From Shewanella litoralis (GTDB taxonomy: Bacteria; Pseudomonadota; Gammaproteobacteria; Enterobacterales; Shewanellaceae), in the NCBI RefSeq assembly GCF_009828585.1, contig NZ_WSRZ01000018.1, forward strand, positions 1 to 64,000: DNA of 64,000 nt, written 5' to 3'. Every line of letters begins with the position of its first letter. Position 1 is the stretch's first letter. Both the position numbers and the translations under genes were made by a program. Positions 9,090-17,682 of this stretch are shown here, in pieces. The notes under the pieces were generated by a model. It was not told the origin of the DNA and made no database searches. It saw nothing but the letters and a program-made list of their open reading frames with translations.

Positions 9090-10406
9090 ATGCCATTTTC
9101 GACACTTGGATTACGCGACACTATTGTCAAAGCCTTAGCTGAAGTGGGTTATAGCAACCCAACGCCTATTCAACAACAAACTATTCCGGTCATTTTACAA
9201 GGTAAAAACCTGCTTGCTGCAGCACAAACCGGTACCGGTAAAACCGCCAGTTTTGTGTTGCCAATATTAGAGCGTTTAGCTGATACGCAAACGGAACGCA
9301 AAAAACGTATTCGCGCTCTCATTTTAACGCCGACTCGCGAGCTTGCTGTACAGATCCAAAGCAACATAGTGGCTTATGCCAAACATGTTGGAGTGTCATC
9401 GTTTGTGATTTACGGTGGTGTTGATGAAAAGCCGCAAAAACAAGCATTACTCGACGGTGTCGATATTTTAGTGGCAACGCCAGGTCGTTTGCTTGATTTA
9501 TACACCCAGCGTGCCGTGCATTTTGATGAGTTAGAAGTATTAGTGCTCGACGAAGCTGACCGCATGTTAGACATGGGCTTTATTGAAGACATCAATAAAA
9601 TCATTGATAAACTGCCATCCGAGCGTCAAAGCTTATTGTTTTCAGCAACACTGTCGAACCAGGTTCGTGCACTGGCTAAAACGGCTATTCATCGCCCTGT
9701 TGAAATCTCAGTGATTGCTGATAAAAACTCAGCGCCAAAAATCTCACAATGGTTAACCACGGTCGATAAAGACAAAAAATCTGCTTTATTAAGCCATTTG
9801 ATTAAAACCCAAGCCTGGGACCAAGCGCTTATTTTTATTGAAACCAAGCAGGGCGCTGCCAAGTTAGTCAGTCAACTAGAAAAACGTGATATTGATGCAG
9901 AATGCATCCACAGTGGTCGCAGTCAGCCAGTGCGTGAACAAATTTTAGCGGATTTTAAATCGGGTAAAATTAAGTATCTGGTGGCGACAGGGATTGCATC
10001 TCGCGGTATTGATATCGACGATTTATCACGGGTGATTAACTACGACTTACCCTTTCCAGCAGATGATTATATTCACCGTATCGGTCGTACTGGCCGTGCA
10101 GGTGCGGCTGGTGAGGCAATATCGTTTGTCTCTAAAGATGATTTTAAAAATTTATGCATGATAGAGAGCCGTTTAGGTCATTTGCTAGAACGTAAAGTCA
10201 TTGATGGATTTGAGCCTAATAAGCCAGTGCCTGAGTCTATTCTCAATCACATGCCAAAAAGTCGTCAAAATAAACCGAAAACGCAGGATGAAAGACCGAC
10301 ATTAAGTTTAGGCAAATCTAAAAGTGACAGTACAGACTTTAGAAAAGCCAAAACTCAGAAAGCTCCTGTAAAAAAAGGACCAAAGCCAAACCCTTGGAAT
10401 CTATAA
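9090..10406 (+). CDS. DEAD-box ATP-dependent RNA helicase, RhlE type
   Basis: RNA helicase acting in ribosome assembly or RNA turnover in the cytoplasm. All DEAD-box motifs are present: the Q motif PTPIQQQTIP, Walker A AAQTGTGKTAS, PTRELAVQI, DEADRMLDMGF, SATL, and motif VI HRIGRTGRAG. The tail is basic and low in complexity (lysine-rich, ending GPKPNPWNL), typical of RhlE-like proteins. The ATG at 9090 opens with the family-typical FxxLGL segment; the longer in-frame start at 9030 adds 20 unconvincing residues. Cold-inducible in many marine relatives, though nothing here shows its regulation. Confidence 0.9.
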   Translation: MPFSTLGLRDTIVKALAEVGYSNPTPIQQQTIPVILQGKNLLAAAQTGTGKTASFVLPILERLADTQTERKKRIRALILTPTRELAVQIQSNIVAYAKHVGVSSFVIYGGVDEKPQKQALLDGVDILVATPGRLLDLYTQRAVHFDELEVLVLDEADRMLDMGFIEDINKIIDKLPSERQSLLFSATLSNQVRALAKTAIHRPVEISVIADKNSAPKISQWLTTVDKDKKSALLSHLIKTQAWDQALIFIETKQGAAKLVSQLEKRDIDAECIHSGRSQPVREQILADFKSGKIKYLVATGIASRGIDIDDLSRVINYDLPFPADDYIHRIGRTGRAGAAGEAISFVSKDDFKNLCMIESRLGHLLERKVIDGFEPNKPVPESILNHMPKSRQNKPKTQDERPTLSLGKSKSDSTDFRKAKTQKAPVKKGPKPNPWNL

Positions 10407-10410
10407 ACTT

Positions 10411-10434
10411 ATTGCTATTGCTATTGCTATTGCT
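10411..10434 (+). repeat. Four tandem copies of a hexamer
   Basis: Four perfect copies of ATTGCT lie directly after the helicase stop codon. The repeat is in non-coding DNA, so length change would not alter a protein. Confidence 0.9.
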
Positions 10435-10459
10435 TATGGGTTAAAGGTTCACTCATGAG

Positions 10460-10481
10460 GCGCTTACACGTTAAGCGCTTT
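10460..10481. terminator. Hairpin between convergent helicase and lipid kinase genes
   Basis: GCGCTTA and TAAGCGC form a perfect seven-base stem with a five-base loop and only a short T run. Probably a weak bidirectional terminator. Confidence 0.5.
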
Positions 10482-10501
10482 AGTAATGATGTTGTGACCA
10501 G

Positions 10502-11446
10502 TTAACTCGTGGTTTTTGCAGACAGGCAAGGGCAGTCATCTGGCAGTACCATCCGCAGCGCGTGTGGTACAACTTCAAAACGCATTTGCTTACTTGGGTA
10601 TGGCTCGCCATCAAGATTAAGCGGCAACTCAATCGGGAAATCGATTTCAAGCCAACGAGTTTGAAAATGATAACAAAATTTCGCCTCACCACTTAGAGTG
10701 GATATTTCCTCTATCACGGTGGGAATGTCTAAAGGCGAAAAAGACTTCAACAAGGTTACATCCATCAAACCGTCATCAATATATGCTTTTGGTGCTAACA
10801 ACTGTCCACCACCCGCTTGACGGCCATTACACATTGCACCAACCACTATCTCGCCTTCAAACCTTCCTTTAACGGTTGTGATGCTTCCTTGATAAGGCTT
10901 AAATCCTAGCGCTTTAGCTAATCCGGTTAAGGTATAAGCGCCGCCACCTAAAAAATCTTTTAACTCGCTTGGCGTTTCGGCAGTGACTTGTGCGCCAAAA
11001 CCTGCAACTGCAGCATTTATAAAATACTGCGGTGTTGTGTGGTTATCATCAAGGTTTGTTGCGTTAATCACATCAACATAAAACGCGTTGCCCGTAATAG
11101 CCAACCGCAAAGCTGATAGAATGTGTACAGGGATATGGCAAGCGCTAGCAAAATCATTTGCGGTACCTAAAGGCAATAAAGCTAGCGCTATGTTATTTGC
11201 TGGCGCCTCAGTGAGTTGCAACGCTGTGACGGCTTCGTTTAAGGTTCCATCACCGCCGCCGACAACAATTCGTGCAACATTATCGTTAATCGCTTCATCG
11301 ATAAAACGCTGCATATCAGCGTGTTCCCACGTAACCCGAACATCGATAATATAACCTTCATCCCGAAGCAGCATAACGGTTTGTCTAATCTCAGCAATCG
11401 CCGCTTTTTTACCGTTAAGGATCAGTCGAATGTGGCTCGCTTGCAT
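10502..11446 (-). CDS. YegS/BmrU-family lipid kinase
   Basis: Diacylglycerol-kinase-like lipid kinase of the YegS/Rv2252/BmrU family, 314 residues. The nucleotide-binding motif VVGGGDGTLNEAV is intact, and later segments (LLPLGTANDFA, VDVINA, FINAAVAGFGAQVT) are typical. The start at 11446 has GAAGGA about seven bases upstream; two upstream in-frame starts lack such a site. The lipid substrate is unknown. It converges on the helicase gene. Confidence 0.87.
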   Translation of the reverse strand: MQASHIRLILNGKKAAIAEIRQTVMLLRDEGYIIDVRVTWEHADMQRFIDEAINDNVARIVVGGGDGTLNEAVTALQLTEAPANNIALALLPLGTANDFASACHIPVHILSALRLAITGNAFYVDVINATNLDDNHTTPQYFINAAVAGFGAQVTAETPSELKDFLGGGAYTLTGLAKALGFKPYQGSITTVKGRFEGEIVVGAMCNGRQAGGGQLLAPKAYIDDGLMDVTLLKSFSPLDIPTVIEEISTLSGEAKFCYHFQTRWLEIDFPIELPLNLDGEPYPSKQMRFEVVPHALRMVLPDDCPCLSAKTTS

Positions 11447-11631
11447 GGTGTTTTCCTTCATAGATACACACAATAGGGTAGACGATAAAGATAACGAGTG
11501 AATGGCTCAAATGGATATCTATTTATTGACGGTATAAGTATCATTTAGTGTCACAAAAGATGTCTAGTTGCTGCAAATAGTAAACGAACATGGTTAACTA
11601 TGGACATTGTGAGAATCTATTTTTCGACTTA

Positions 11632-11655
11632 AGCGTTAACCAGATGGTTAACGCT
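11632..11655. promoter_or_regulatory. Perfect inverted repeat upstream of the DUF885 gene
   Basis: AGCGTTAACC, a four-base AGAT spacer, and GGTTAACGCT form a perfect 10-base inverted repeat, centred about 60 bases before the next start codon. There is no T run, so a regulator binding site is more likely than a terminator. The binding protein is unknown. Confidence 0.5.
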
Positions 11656-11703
11656 ATTAAACAGCAATCAAAAATACAAAAACGATAAACTTAGGGATAT
11701 AAA

Positions 11704-13503
11704 ATGAATAAAGCATTATTGCCGTTGGCTGTCTCATTTGCACTAGCCAGTTTGCTAGGCTGTAGCGACAATCAAACGAGTGTAGTAACGGAGCAAACTA
11801 CAGCAACAAAAGACGTTACCACACCTGTAGCCGCGGTAGAATTAAACTTTAACGATTATTCACAACAGTTTATTGATGAGTTATGGACACTGTCGCCAAC
11901 ATGGGCCCTTTACAGTGGTAAACACGTAAACGATGGCTATCTTGATATTCCAAATGAGCAAAGCCGCGACAACACGCTGGCCTTTGTAGATAAACAGGAA
12001 ACCGCACTGGCACAATTTGATCCATTAACGTTAACGGCTAATCAGCAGATTGATTATAAATTATTGGTTAACCTTATTGAGTCGATGAAGTGGGATGTAC
12101 AACGTTTTAAAAGCTGGCAATGGGATCCGTCTAACTACAATGTATCGGGTGGCTTTGCGCAAATCATTAACGAAGATTTTGCCCCTCTAGATGAACGTTT
12201 AACCTCCGTTATTGCGCGATTAGAAAATGTGCCAGCTTATTATGAAGCAGCAAGGGCTAATATCAGTGACCCAACTCTTGAGCATACTCAATTAGCGATT
12301 ATGCAAAACCAAGGTGCGTTTTCAGTATTGTCTGATGCGCTGGTAAAACAAGTCACAGATTCAGGCTTAACGGCTGAGCAAAAAGCGTTGTTTACCACAC
12401 GTTTTGAGGCGGCTACTGCTGCGATAACCCAGCACATTGAATGGTTAACCGCACTTGAAGCAAAACTGACCAAAGACGGCGCGCGAGATTTTCGTATTGG
12501 CGAAACCTTATACGAAGAAAAGTTTGCCTTTGATATTCAGTCAGGCATGACAGCAAAACAGCTCTATGACAAAGCCGTTGCAGATAAAAATCAAATTCAG
12601 CAAGAAATGGCCAAAATTACCACGCAAATATGGTCTAAGTACATTAACACACCACAACCCACAGATGAAAAAGTGGCTATTCGTCAGTTAATTGATGTGT
12701 TATCGGCTAAACATGTTAAGCGCGAAGATTTTGTTGAAGAAGTGCGCAAACAAATTCCTGAACTGATTAAGTTTGTTAACGATAAACAGTTAGTCACACT
12801 CGACCCTAAAAAACCGCTTATCGTACGTGAAACCCCTGAGTATATGCGTGGGTTTGCAGGGGCATCAATCAGTGCGCCAGGGCCTTACGATCAAGGCGGT
12901 AATACCTACTATAACGTATCGCCATTAGATGGCATGAGCGATGAATCTGCAGAAAGCTATTTACGTGAATACAATCATTGGATTTTACAGGTGCTTAATA
13001 TTCATGAGGCGATCCCGGGTCATTACACCCAGCTTGTGTATTCAAACCAATCACCAAGCCTGGTAAAAAGTTTGTTTGGTAACGGAGCGATGGTTGAAGG
13101 TTGGGCAGTATACACCGAGCGCATGATGCTAGAAGAGGGGTATGGCGACTTTGAACCTGAAATGTGGCTGATGTATTACAAGTGGAATTTACGGGTTATT
13201 TGCAACACGATTCTTGACTACAGCATCCAGGTTAATGGCATGGGCGAACAAGACGTGATTAATTTACTCGAAAACGAAGCGTTCCAACAACGCGCTGAAG
13301 CTGAAGGTAAATGGCGCCGTGCTACGTTAAGTCAAGTACAGCTTACCAGTTACTATGCTGGCTATCGTGAAATTTATGATTTCCGCGAGCAGCAAAAAGC
13401 CACGTTAGGTGATGATTTTGACTTAAAACAGTTCCATGAACAGTTTTTAAGTTATGGCAGTGCGCCAGTTAAGTTCATTAAGCAGTTAATGAGCGAAAAA
13501 TAA
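11704..13503 (+). CDS. DUF885-family putative metallopeptidase lipoprotein
   Basis: Lipoprotein of the DUF885 family, thought to be zinc-dependent carboxypeptidase-like enzymes. The signal peptide ends in the lipobox LLGC, with S-D-N after the Cys. The metal motif HEAIPGHYTQL (HExxxxH variant) lies near residue 440, with a second conserved segment MVEGWAVYTERMM downstream. 599 residues, full length. Substrate unknown; the envelope location and the neighbourhood of other peptidases suggest peptide scavenging. Confidence 0.85.
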   Translation: MNKALLPLAVSFALASLLGCSDNQTSVVTEQTTATKDVTTPVAAVELNFNDYSQQFIDELWTLSPTWALYSGKHVNDGYLDIPNEQSRDNTLAFVDKQETALAQFDPLTLTANQQIDYKLLVNLIESMKWDVQRFKSWQWDPSNYNVSGGFAQIINEDFAPLDERLTSVIARLENVPAYYEAARANISDPTLEHTQLAIMQNQGAFSVLSDALVKQVTDSGLTAEQKALFTTRFEAATAAITQHIEWLTALEAKLTKDGARDFRIGETLYEEKFAFDIQSGMTAKQLYDKAVADKNQIQQEMAKITTQIWSKYINTPQPTDEKVAIRQLIDVLSAKHVKREDFVEEVRKQIPELIKFVNDKQLVTLDPKKPLIVRETPEYMRGFAGASISAPGPYDQGGNTYYNVSPLDGMSDESAESYLREYNHWILQVLNIHEAIPGHYTQLVYSNQSPSLVKSLFGNGAMVEGWAVYTERMMLEEGYGDFEPEMWLMYYKWNLRVICNTILDYSIQVNGMGEQDVINLLENEAFQQRAEAEGKWRRATLSQVQLTSYYAGYREIYDFREQQKATLGDDFDLKQFHEQFLSYGSAPVKFIKQLMSEK

Positions 13504-13530
13504 TCGTCAAAGCTGCGTGACTGTAAATAG

Positions 13531-13558
13531 AATGGTCTGAATGTTCAGGCCATTTTTT
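13531..13558 (+). terminator. Terminator after the DUF885 gene
   Basis: AATGGTCTGA and TCAGGCCATT form a stem with one mismatch and an ATGT loop, followed by six T. Confidence 0.82.
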
Positions 13559-13661
13559 ATGCCTGATGAAAAAGAATGACCATATTGTGATGTAGGAACA
13601 TAGGCAGCTGTGAATTGTTGTGATAATCTAAATAGAAATCGTTATCATTAAGTGGTTGGGT

Positions 13662-14321
13662 ATGAAACATATTCTATTAATTGATCTACATTCTGCAGCT
13701 CATGAGTTATTTCATCAGCTTACGGCGCAAGGGTACTATGTCCATCAAGTAGATAATGCCTTTGATGCATTGATCAAAATGGAAACCTTAACCCTTGAAG
13801 CCATATTACTTGATTTTGCAGTGCCTAAAATGGATTCATTTTGGTTATTGGTAGCCAGACAAGCGCCAACACCTATCATAGTGATTGCTGATGCAAACAA
13901 TGAACTTGAACGTATTAATGCACTTGAGTTGGGCGCCGACGATTATTTGAGCCAGCCAGTTAACGTTCGTGAGTTGCAACTACGCCTAAATGTGCTCAAG
14001 CGCCGTTCGCAACCCGCGATTAATGACGTAAAACCTGCCCAAATTAGCTTTGAAGACGATACCTATACGGTCAATTTGGTCGATAAACCGTTAGTGTTAA
14101 CGCAAACCGAATATCGCTTGTTTAAATATTTATTCGAGCGGCAGGGCGAGGTCGTGACAAAAGCGGAATTGCAACAACGGGTATTACACAAAGAACATGG
14201 TCGGTTTGACCGTAATTTAGACATGCATATCAGCAATACCAGACGTAAGTTAGTTAAAGGCAATCTGCCTAGAGAAATGATCAATACCGTACGTGGACAA
14301 GGCTACAGCTTTAGCTTTTAA
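13662..14321 (+). CDS. OmpR/PhoB-type response regulator with a degenerate receiver
   Basis: DNA-binding regulator of 219 residues: receiver (about 1-115) and winged-helix trans_reg_C domain (about 127-219, with LTQTEYRLFKYLFERQGEVVTKAEL, RNLDMHISNTRRKL and TVRGQGYSF). The phosphoacceptor Asp appears present (ILLDFAVPKMD). The second acidic residue is absent (LLIDLHSA), the usual Thr/Ser position reads Ala (VIADAN), and the invariant Lys is Gln (DDYLSQPV). No histidine kinase is adjacent. The start at 13662 is preferred over a TTG two codons upstream. An inverted pair TGATAA/TTATCA (13621-13647) lies just before it and may be an autoregulatory site. Signalling by phosphorylation looks unlikely or altered. 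Confidence 0.82.
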   Translation: MKHILLIDLHSAAHELFHQLTAQGYYVHQVDNAFDALIKMETLTLEAILLDFAVPKMDSFWLLVARQAPTPIIVIADANNELERINALELGADDYLSQPVNVRELQLRLNVLKRRSQPAINDVKPAQISFEDDTYTVNLVDKPLVLTQTEYRLFKYLFERQGEVVTKAELQQRVLHKEHGRFDRNLDMHISNTRRKLVKGNLPREMINTVRGQGYSFSF

Positions 14322-14619
14322 AAGGTTCACAGCAATAGCCGCATTTGATAAGCTATGGCGCATAAATTAAGGCATTAAAATGCCTAAATAATCTGAGCGC
14401 GGGATAATAAACGCATTTCAAACAACTCTTTGTCCTGCTAACTGCATTGAATCGACTCAAAATAGACTCACTATTGATGTGTCAATCCGCCTTGTTAGCA
14501 TAACAAATGACAAGTTTGAAAAGGATGTTGGTTAACATGCTGATTTTAAATAGCATAAATTCGACCTTTATCCCGAGTACAGGTTAAATATAAGCGCAAG
14601 CAAATTAAAGGAAATTTAA

Positions 14620-15744
14620 ATGCGGATCAGTGCAAACTTTGACGGTGGCAATATTAATGTCATCAAGATCGACAAACACGATGACATTCAACTCGCTATT
14701 CGTCCTGACTTTGGCGATGAATTCTATCAATGGTTTAATTTCCGTTTAGAAGGTGAAGTCGGTCAAACTTATACCTTAAATATCCTTAACGCAGGCACTG
14801 CATCTTATCCAAAAGGCTGGGAAGATTATCAAGCAGTAGCCAGTTACGACCGTCAAACCTGGTTTAGACTGCCAACGCAATATGAAAACAGCGTACTGAC
14901 TATTCAAGCCGAGCTAGACTGTGAAGCAATGCAAATTGCCTACTTTGCACCTTATAGTTACGAGCGTCACCTAGATCTCATCAGTGAAGCACAATTACAC
15001 CCATCAGTGAGTCTTGAGCATTTAGGCTTAACCTTAGATGGTCGTGACATGACGTTGCTAAAAATTGGTGATGGCGACACAGACAAGAAAAATATCTGGA
15101 TTACCGCCCGTCAACACCCTGGCGAAACTATGGCAGAGTGGTTAGTAGAAGGGTTACTCAACCGTTTACTAGACGGCGATTGCCCAACGTCTAAAGCGCT
15201 GTTAGACAAGGCAAACTTTTATATCGTACCGAACATGAACCCAGACGGAAGCGCCCGTGGTCATTTACGTACCAATGCTGTGGGCACCAATTTAAACCGT
15301 GAATGGCAAACGCCGAGCCTAGAAAAAAGCCCAGAAGTGTATTATGTAGTGAACAAAATGCAGCAAACTGGCGTAGATCTATTTTACGATGTGCATGGTG
15401 ATGAAGGCTTACCGTATGTGTTTTTAGCGGGTTGTGAAGGTGTGCCAAATTACACTGATAAAATGGCCGCATTACAACAACAGTTTGTTAGCGCATTGAC
15501 CATTGCCAGTGCGGATTTCCAAACTGAATTTGGTTATGACAAAGACGAGCCTGGTAAAGCCAATTTAACGGTTGGTTCTAACTGGGTAGCAAATACCTTC
15601 TCATGTTTATCTAATACATTAGAAATGCCTTTTAAAGACAACGCAAACCTGGCTGATCCATTTGTTGGTTGGTCTCCAGAGCGCAGTATTTATTTAGGTG
15701 AAGCATCATTAATAGCCATGCTTGCTGTTGTTGATAGCTTATAA
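14620..15744 (+). CDS. M14-family zinc carboxypeptidase (cytosolic carboxypeptidase-like)
   Basis: Zinc carboxypeptidase of the M14 family resembling bacterial homologues of cytosolic carboxypeptidases. An N-terminal beta domain (about residues 1-120) precedes the catalytic domain. Zinc ligands are visible in TARQHPGETMAEW (His, Glu) and YDVHGDEGL (His), with substrate-binding NMNPDGSARGH and TNLNREW. 374 residues, no signal peptide, so cytoplasmic. AAGGAA precedes the ATG. The substrate is unknown; in eukaryotes the family trims acidic residues from protein C-termini. Confidence 0.85.
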   Translation: MRISANFDGGNINVIKIDKHDDIQLAIRPDFGDEFYQWFNFRLEGEVGQTYTLNILNAGTASYPKGWEDYQAVASYDRQTWFRLPTQYENSVLTIQAELDCEAMQIAYFAPYSYERHLDLISEAQLHPSVSLEHLGLTLDGRDMTLLKIGDGDTDKKNIWITARQHPGETMAEWLVEGLLNRLLDGDCPTSKALLDKANFYIVPNMNPDGSARGHLRTNAVGTNLNREWQTPSLEKSPEVYYVVNKMQQTGVDLFYDVHGDEGLPYVFLAGCEGVPNYTDKMAALQQQFVSALTIASADFQTEFGYDKDEPGKANLTVGSNWVANTFSCLSNTLEMPFKDNANLADPFVGWSPERSIYLGEASLIAMLAVVDSL

Positions 15745-15775
15745 TCTCAATTAACCTTAGCAGGAACGATATAAC

Positions 15776-16093
15776 ATGGCGTTAGTTGCATGCCCTAAAT
15801 GTCAAAAACGTATTTCCAGCCAAGCCAAACAATGTCCGCATTGTAAAACCGACTTGTCTGGTAACACGCAATCTTTGTCTGTTATTAGTCATATAGAGCG
15901 TTCAAACAGTTTAATGAACCAAAGCTTTATCTATTTGACCTTATTTATTGCAGGTGTAGTGGTGTGGTTTTGGGGCGGCGAGCCTGCTCAAGGTGTCACC
16001 TTGTACTTAGCTGTGGCCAGCTTTGTGGCAGGTTTTACAGGTTACTTGATCACTCGGATCAGAATTGTGTTACATAAACGGAAATCAGTATGA
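15776..16093 (+). CDS. Small zinc-ribbon membrane protein
   Basis: 105 residues. A zinc ribbon occupies the N-terminus (CPKCQKRISSQAKQCPHCK, two CxxC knuckles), followed by two hydrophobic helices (about 51-66 and 72-90) and a basic C-terminus. Function unknown; it looks like a small inner-membrane protein with a cytoplasmic ribbon. It overlaps the next gene by four bases (ATGA), so the two are translationally coupled. Confidence 0.72.
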   Translation: MALVACPKCQKRISSQAKQCPHCKTDLSGNTQSLSVISHIERSNSLMNQSFIYLTLFIAGVVVWFWGGEPAQGVTLYLAVASFVAGFTGYLITRIRIVLHKRKSV

Positions 16094-16371
16094 ACGATAT
16101 CAATAAAGTCATCGATGAAATGCCAGATGAAGTGTATCAGCGTTTATTGTCTGCCACTGAATTAGGTAAATGGGATGACGGTACTGTGCTAACCGAGCAA
16201 CAGCGTGAATCAACATTACAAGTGGTGATGATGTATCAAGCGCGAAAGCTTAATCAAACAGAGCATTTTACCATTGCCGCAGGTGGTAACATTAATGAAC
16301 TGTCAAAATCTGAGTTGAAAAAGCAGTTTAAAGGCGAAGCCATCGCTGAGTTTAAAGAAGCAGACCTGTAA
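16090..16371 (+). CDS. YeaC-like DUF1315 protein
   Basis: 93-residue cytoplasmic protein matching the DUF1315/YeaC family, beginning with a PDEVYQRLLSATELGKWDDG segment and continuing with LTxxQRExTLQVVMMYQARK. The function of the family is unknown. Its start overlaps the stop of the preceding zinc-ribbon gene, and a strong terminator follows. Confidence 0.78.
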   Translation: MNDINKVIDEMPDEVYQRLLSATELGKWDDGTVLTEQQRESTLQVVMMYQARKLNQTEHFTIAAGGNINELSKSELKKQFKGEAIAEFKEADL

Positions 16372-16446
16372 TTTATCCATTGCTAGTAACCGATAAATTC
16401 TGCGTAGAATACGACTCTTCACTTTTTTTTGAGTGAAATTAATTGA

Positions 16447-16480
16447 TAAAAAATGCGAACCAATAGGTTCGCATTTTTAT
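16447..16480. terminator. Bidirectional terminator between yeaC-like gene and ansA
   Basis: AAATGCGAACC (16451-16461), loop AATA, and GGTTCGCATTT (16466-16476) form a perfect 11-base stem with A and T runs on either side. Confidence 0.92.
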
Positions 16481-16513
16481 TTTTCATAGACTATAAAATC
16501 AATGATTTATAGG

Positions 16514-17527
16514 TTACCCTTCAGAAAGTTCACCAATCAAGTTTTGTTGCATACGCTGTTTTATTTGATTTGACGTTAAACCTATTGATAGTAAATAATG
16601 CAGTTTAGCCAGTGCAGCTTCGATGGTCATGTCTGATCCGCTAATCACCCCAGCTTGCGCCAGTGCATTACCCGTAGCATAACCGCCCATATTGACCTTT
16701 CCCTGAAAGCACTGCGTTAGGTTCACTAACACAATACCGCGTTCATCTGCCTGTTTAAGCGTGTCTAACAGTTGCTTATCTTGCGGTGCATTACCAACAC
16801 CAAATGTGAGCAAGATTAACGCTTTAACCGGTTGCTGCAAAATGTTGATAAAAATGTCGGTTGAAATTCCGGGGTATAAGGTCACAACACCGACAGGTTG
16901 CGGGCTAATGGTGACCACTTCAAGCGGTTGATCAGTTGGTGCGCTGATTTTACCGGCTTTAATGTTTATCTTAATACCTGCCTCTAACAATATAGGAAAG
17001 TTAGGCGAAGCAAAGGCATCAAAACCATCAGCATGCGCCTTAGTTGAGCGGTTACCTCGGAACAGTTTATTATTAAAAAACAAGCAGACTTCTGCCACAG
17101 GGTAGTTTGCGGCAATGTATAACGAGTTCAGTAGGTTAGTTTGACCGTCTGAGCGCAATTGCGCTAAAGGGATTTGTGAGCCGGTGACGATGACGGGCTT
17201 TGATAATCCCTGCAACATAAACGACAGGGCTGATGCGGTATAAGCCATGGTGTCGGTGCCATGCAAAATCACAAAGCCATCGTATTTGTCGTAGTTGGCC
17301 TGAATATCATTGGCAATCATTTGCCAATCAGGCGGTGCCATGTTCGATGAGTCAATGAGCGGACTGTATTCATGGATTACAAAATTAGGCATTTCATCAT
17401 GATAAAACTCAGGCATAGATTGAACACAATCTGTTAAAAAACCAGCAACCGGTACAAAACCGTTGGCAGTTTTTTGCATGCCGATAGTACCGCCAGTATA
17501 TGCAACGTAAATCGAGCGTTTTGTCAT
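16514..17527 (-). CDS. ansA: L-asparaginase I, cytoplasmic
   Basis: Hydrolyses asparagine to aspartate and ammonia in the cytoplasm. The two catalytic Thr segments are clear: YVAYTGGTIGMQ near the N-terminus and LHGTDTMAYTASALSFM. About 337 residues and no signal peptide, which fits type I (AnsA) and not the periplasmic type II. I take the ATG at 17527 over an in-frame TTG at 17542. It lies downstream of sppA in the same direction but is separated by a terminator. Confidence 0.9.
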   Translation of the reverse strand: MTKRSIYVAYTGGTIGMQKTANGFVPVAGFLTDCVQSMPEFYHDEMPNFVIHEYSPLIDSSNMAPPDWQMIANDIQANYDKYDGFVILHGTDTMAYTASALSFMLQGLSKPVIVTGSQIPLAQLRSDGQTNLLNSLYIAANYPVAEVCLFFNNKLFRGNRSTKAHADGFDAFASPNFPILLEAGIKINIKAGKISAPTDQPLEVVTISPQPVGVVTLYPGISTDIFINILQQPVKALILLTFGVGNAPQDKQLLDTLKQADERGIVLVNLTQCFQGKVNMGGYATGNALAQAGVISGSDMTIEAALAKLHYLLSIGLTSNQIKQRMQQNLIGELSEG

Positions 17528-17598
17528 GAAGTTTGGACTCAAATAAAGTAACTATTGAAGATATAGCAAATTATACGAGTTTATTTAACGATCCCCAA

Positions 17599-17625
17599 TA
17601 AAAAAGCCTGCAAAGCAGGCTTTAT
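17599..17625 (-). terminator. Terminator of sppA
   Basis: AAAGCCTGC and GCAGGCTTT form a nine-base stem with a three-base loop. On the minus strand it is followed by a T run. It separates sppA from ansA. Confidence 0.88.
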
Positions 17626-17682
17626 TTGAATAATCTTCATCTTATGCGGCTTAGTGACGCTGCAAAAGAGGGATAACGGTGA

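Noticed and set aside
8867-10406. Integrated element at the tRNA-Ser gene
   Set aside because: The tRNA is followed directly by its own terminator and the helicase gene; there is no integrase and no duplicate of the tRNA end.
10411-10434. CRISPR-like repeat
   Set aside because: Six-base units without spacers; no CRISPR array was seen anywhere in the window.
13621-13647. Fur-box-like sequence upstream of the orphan response regulator
   Set aside because: TGATAA and TTATCA are 15 bases apart, which does not fit a Fur box; at most it is an inverted repeat for another protein.
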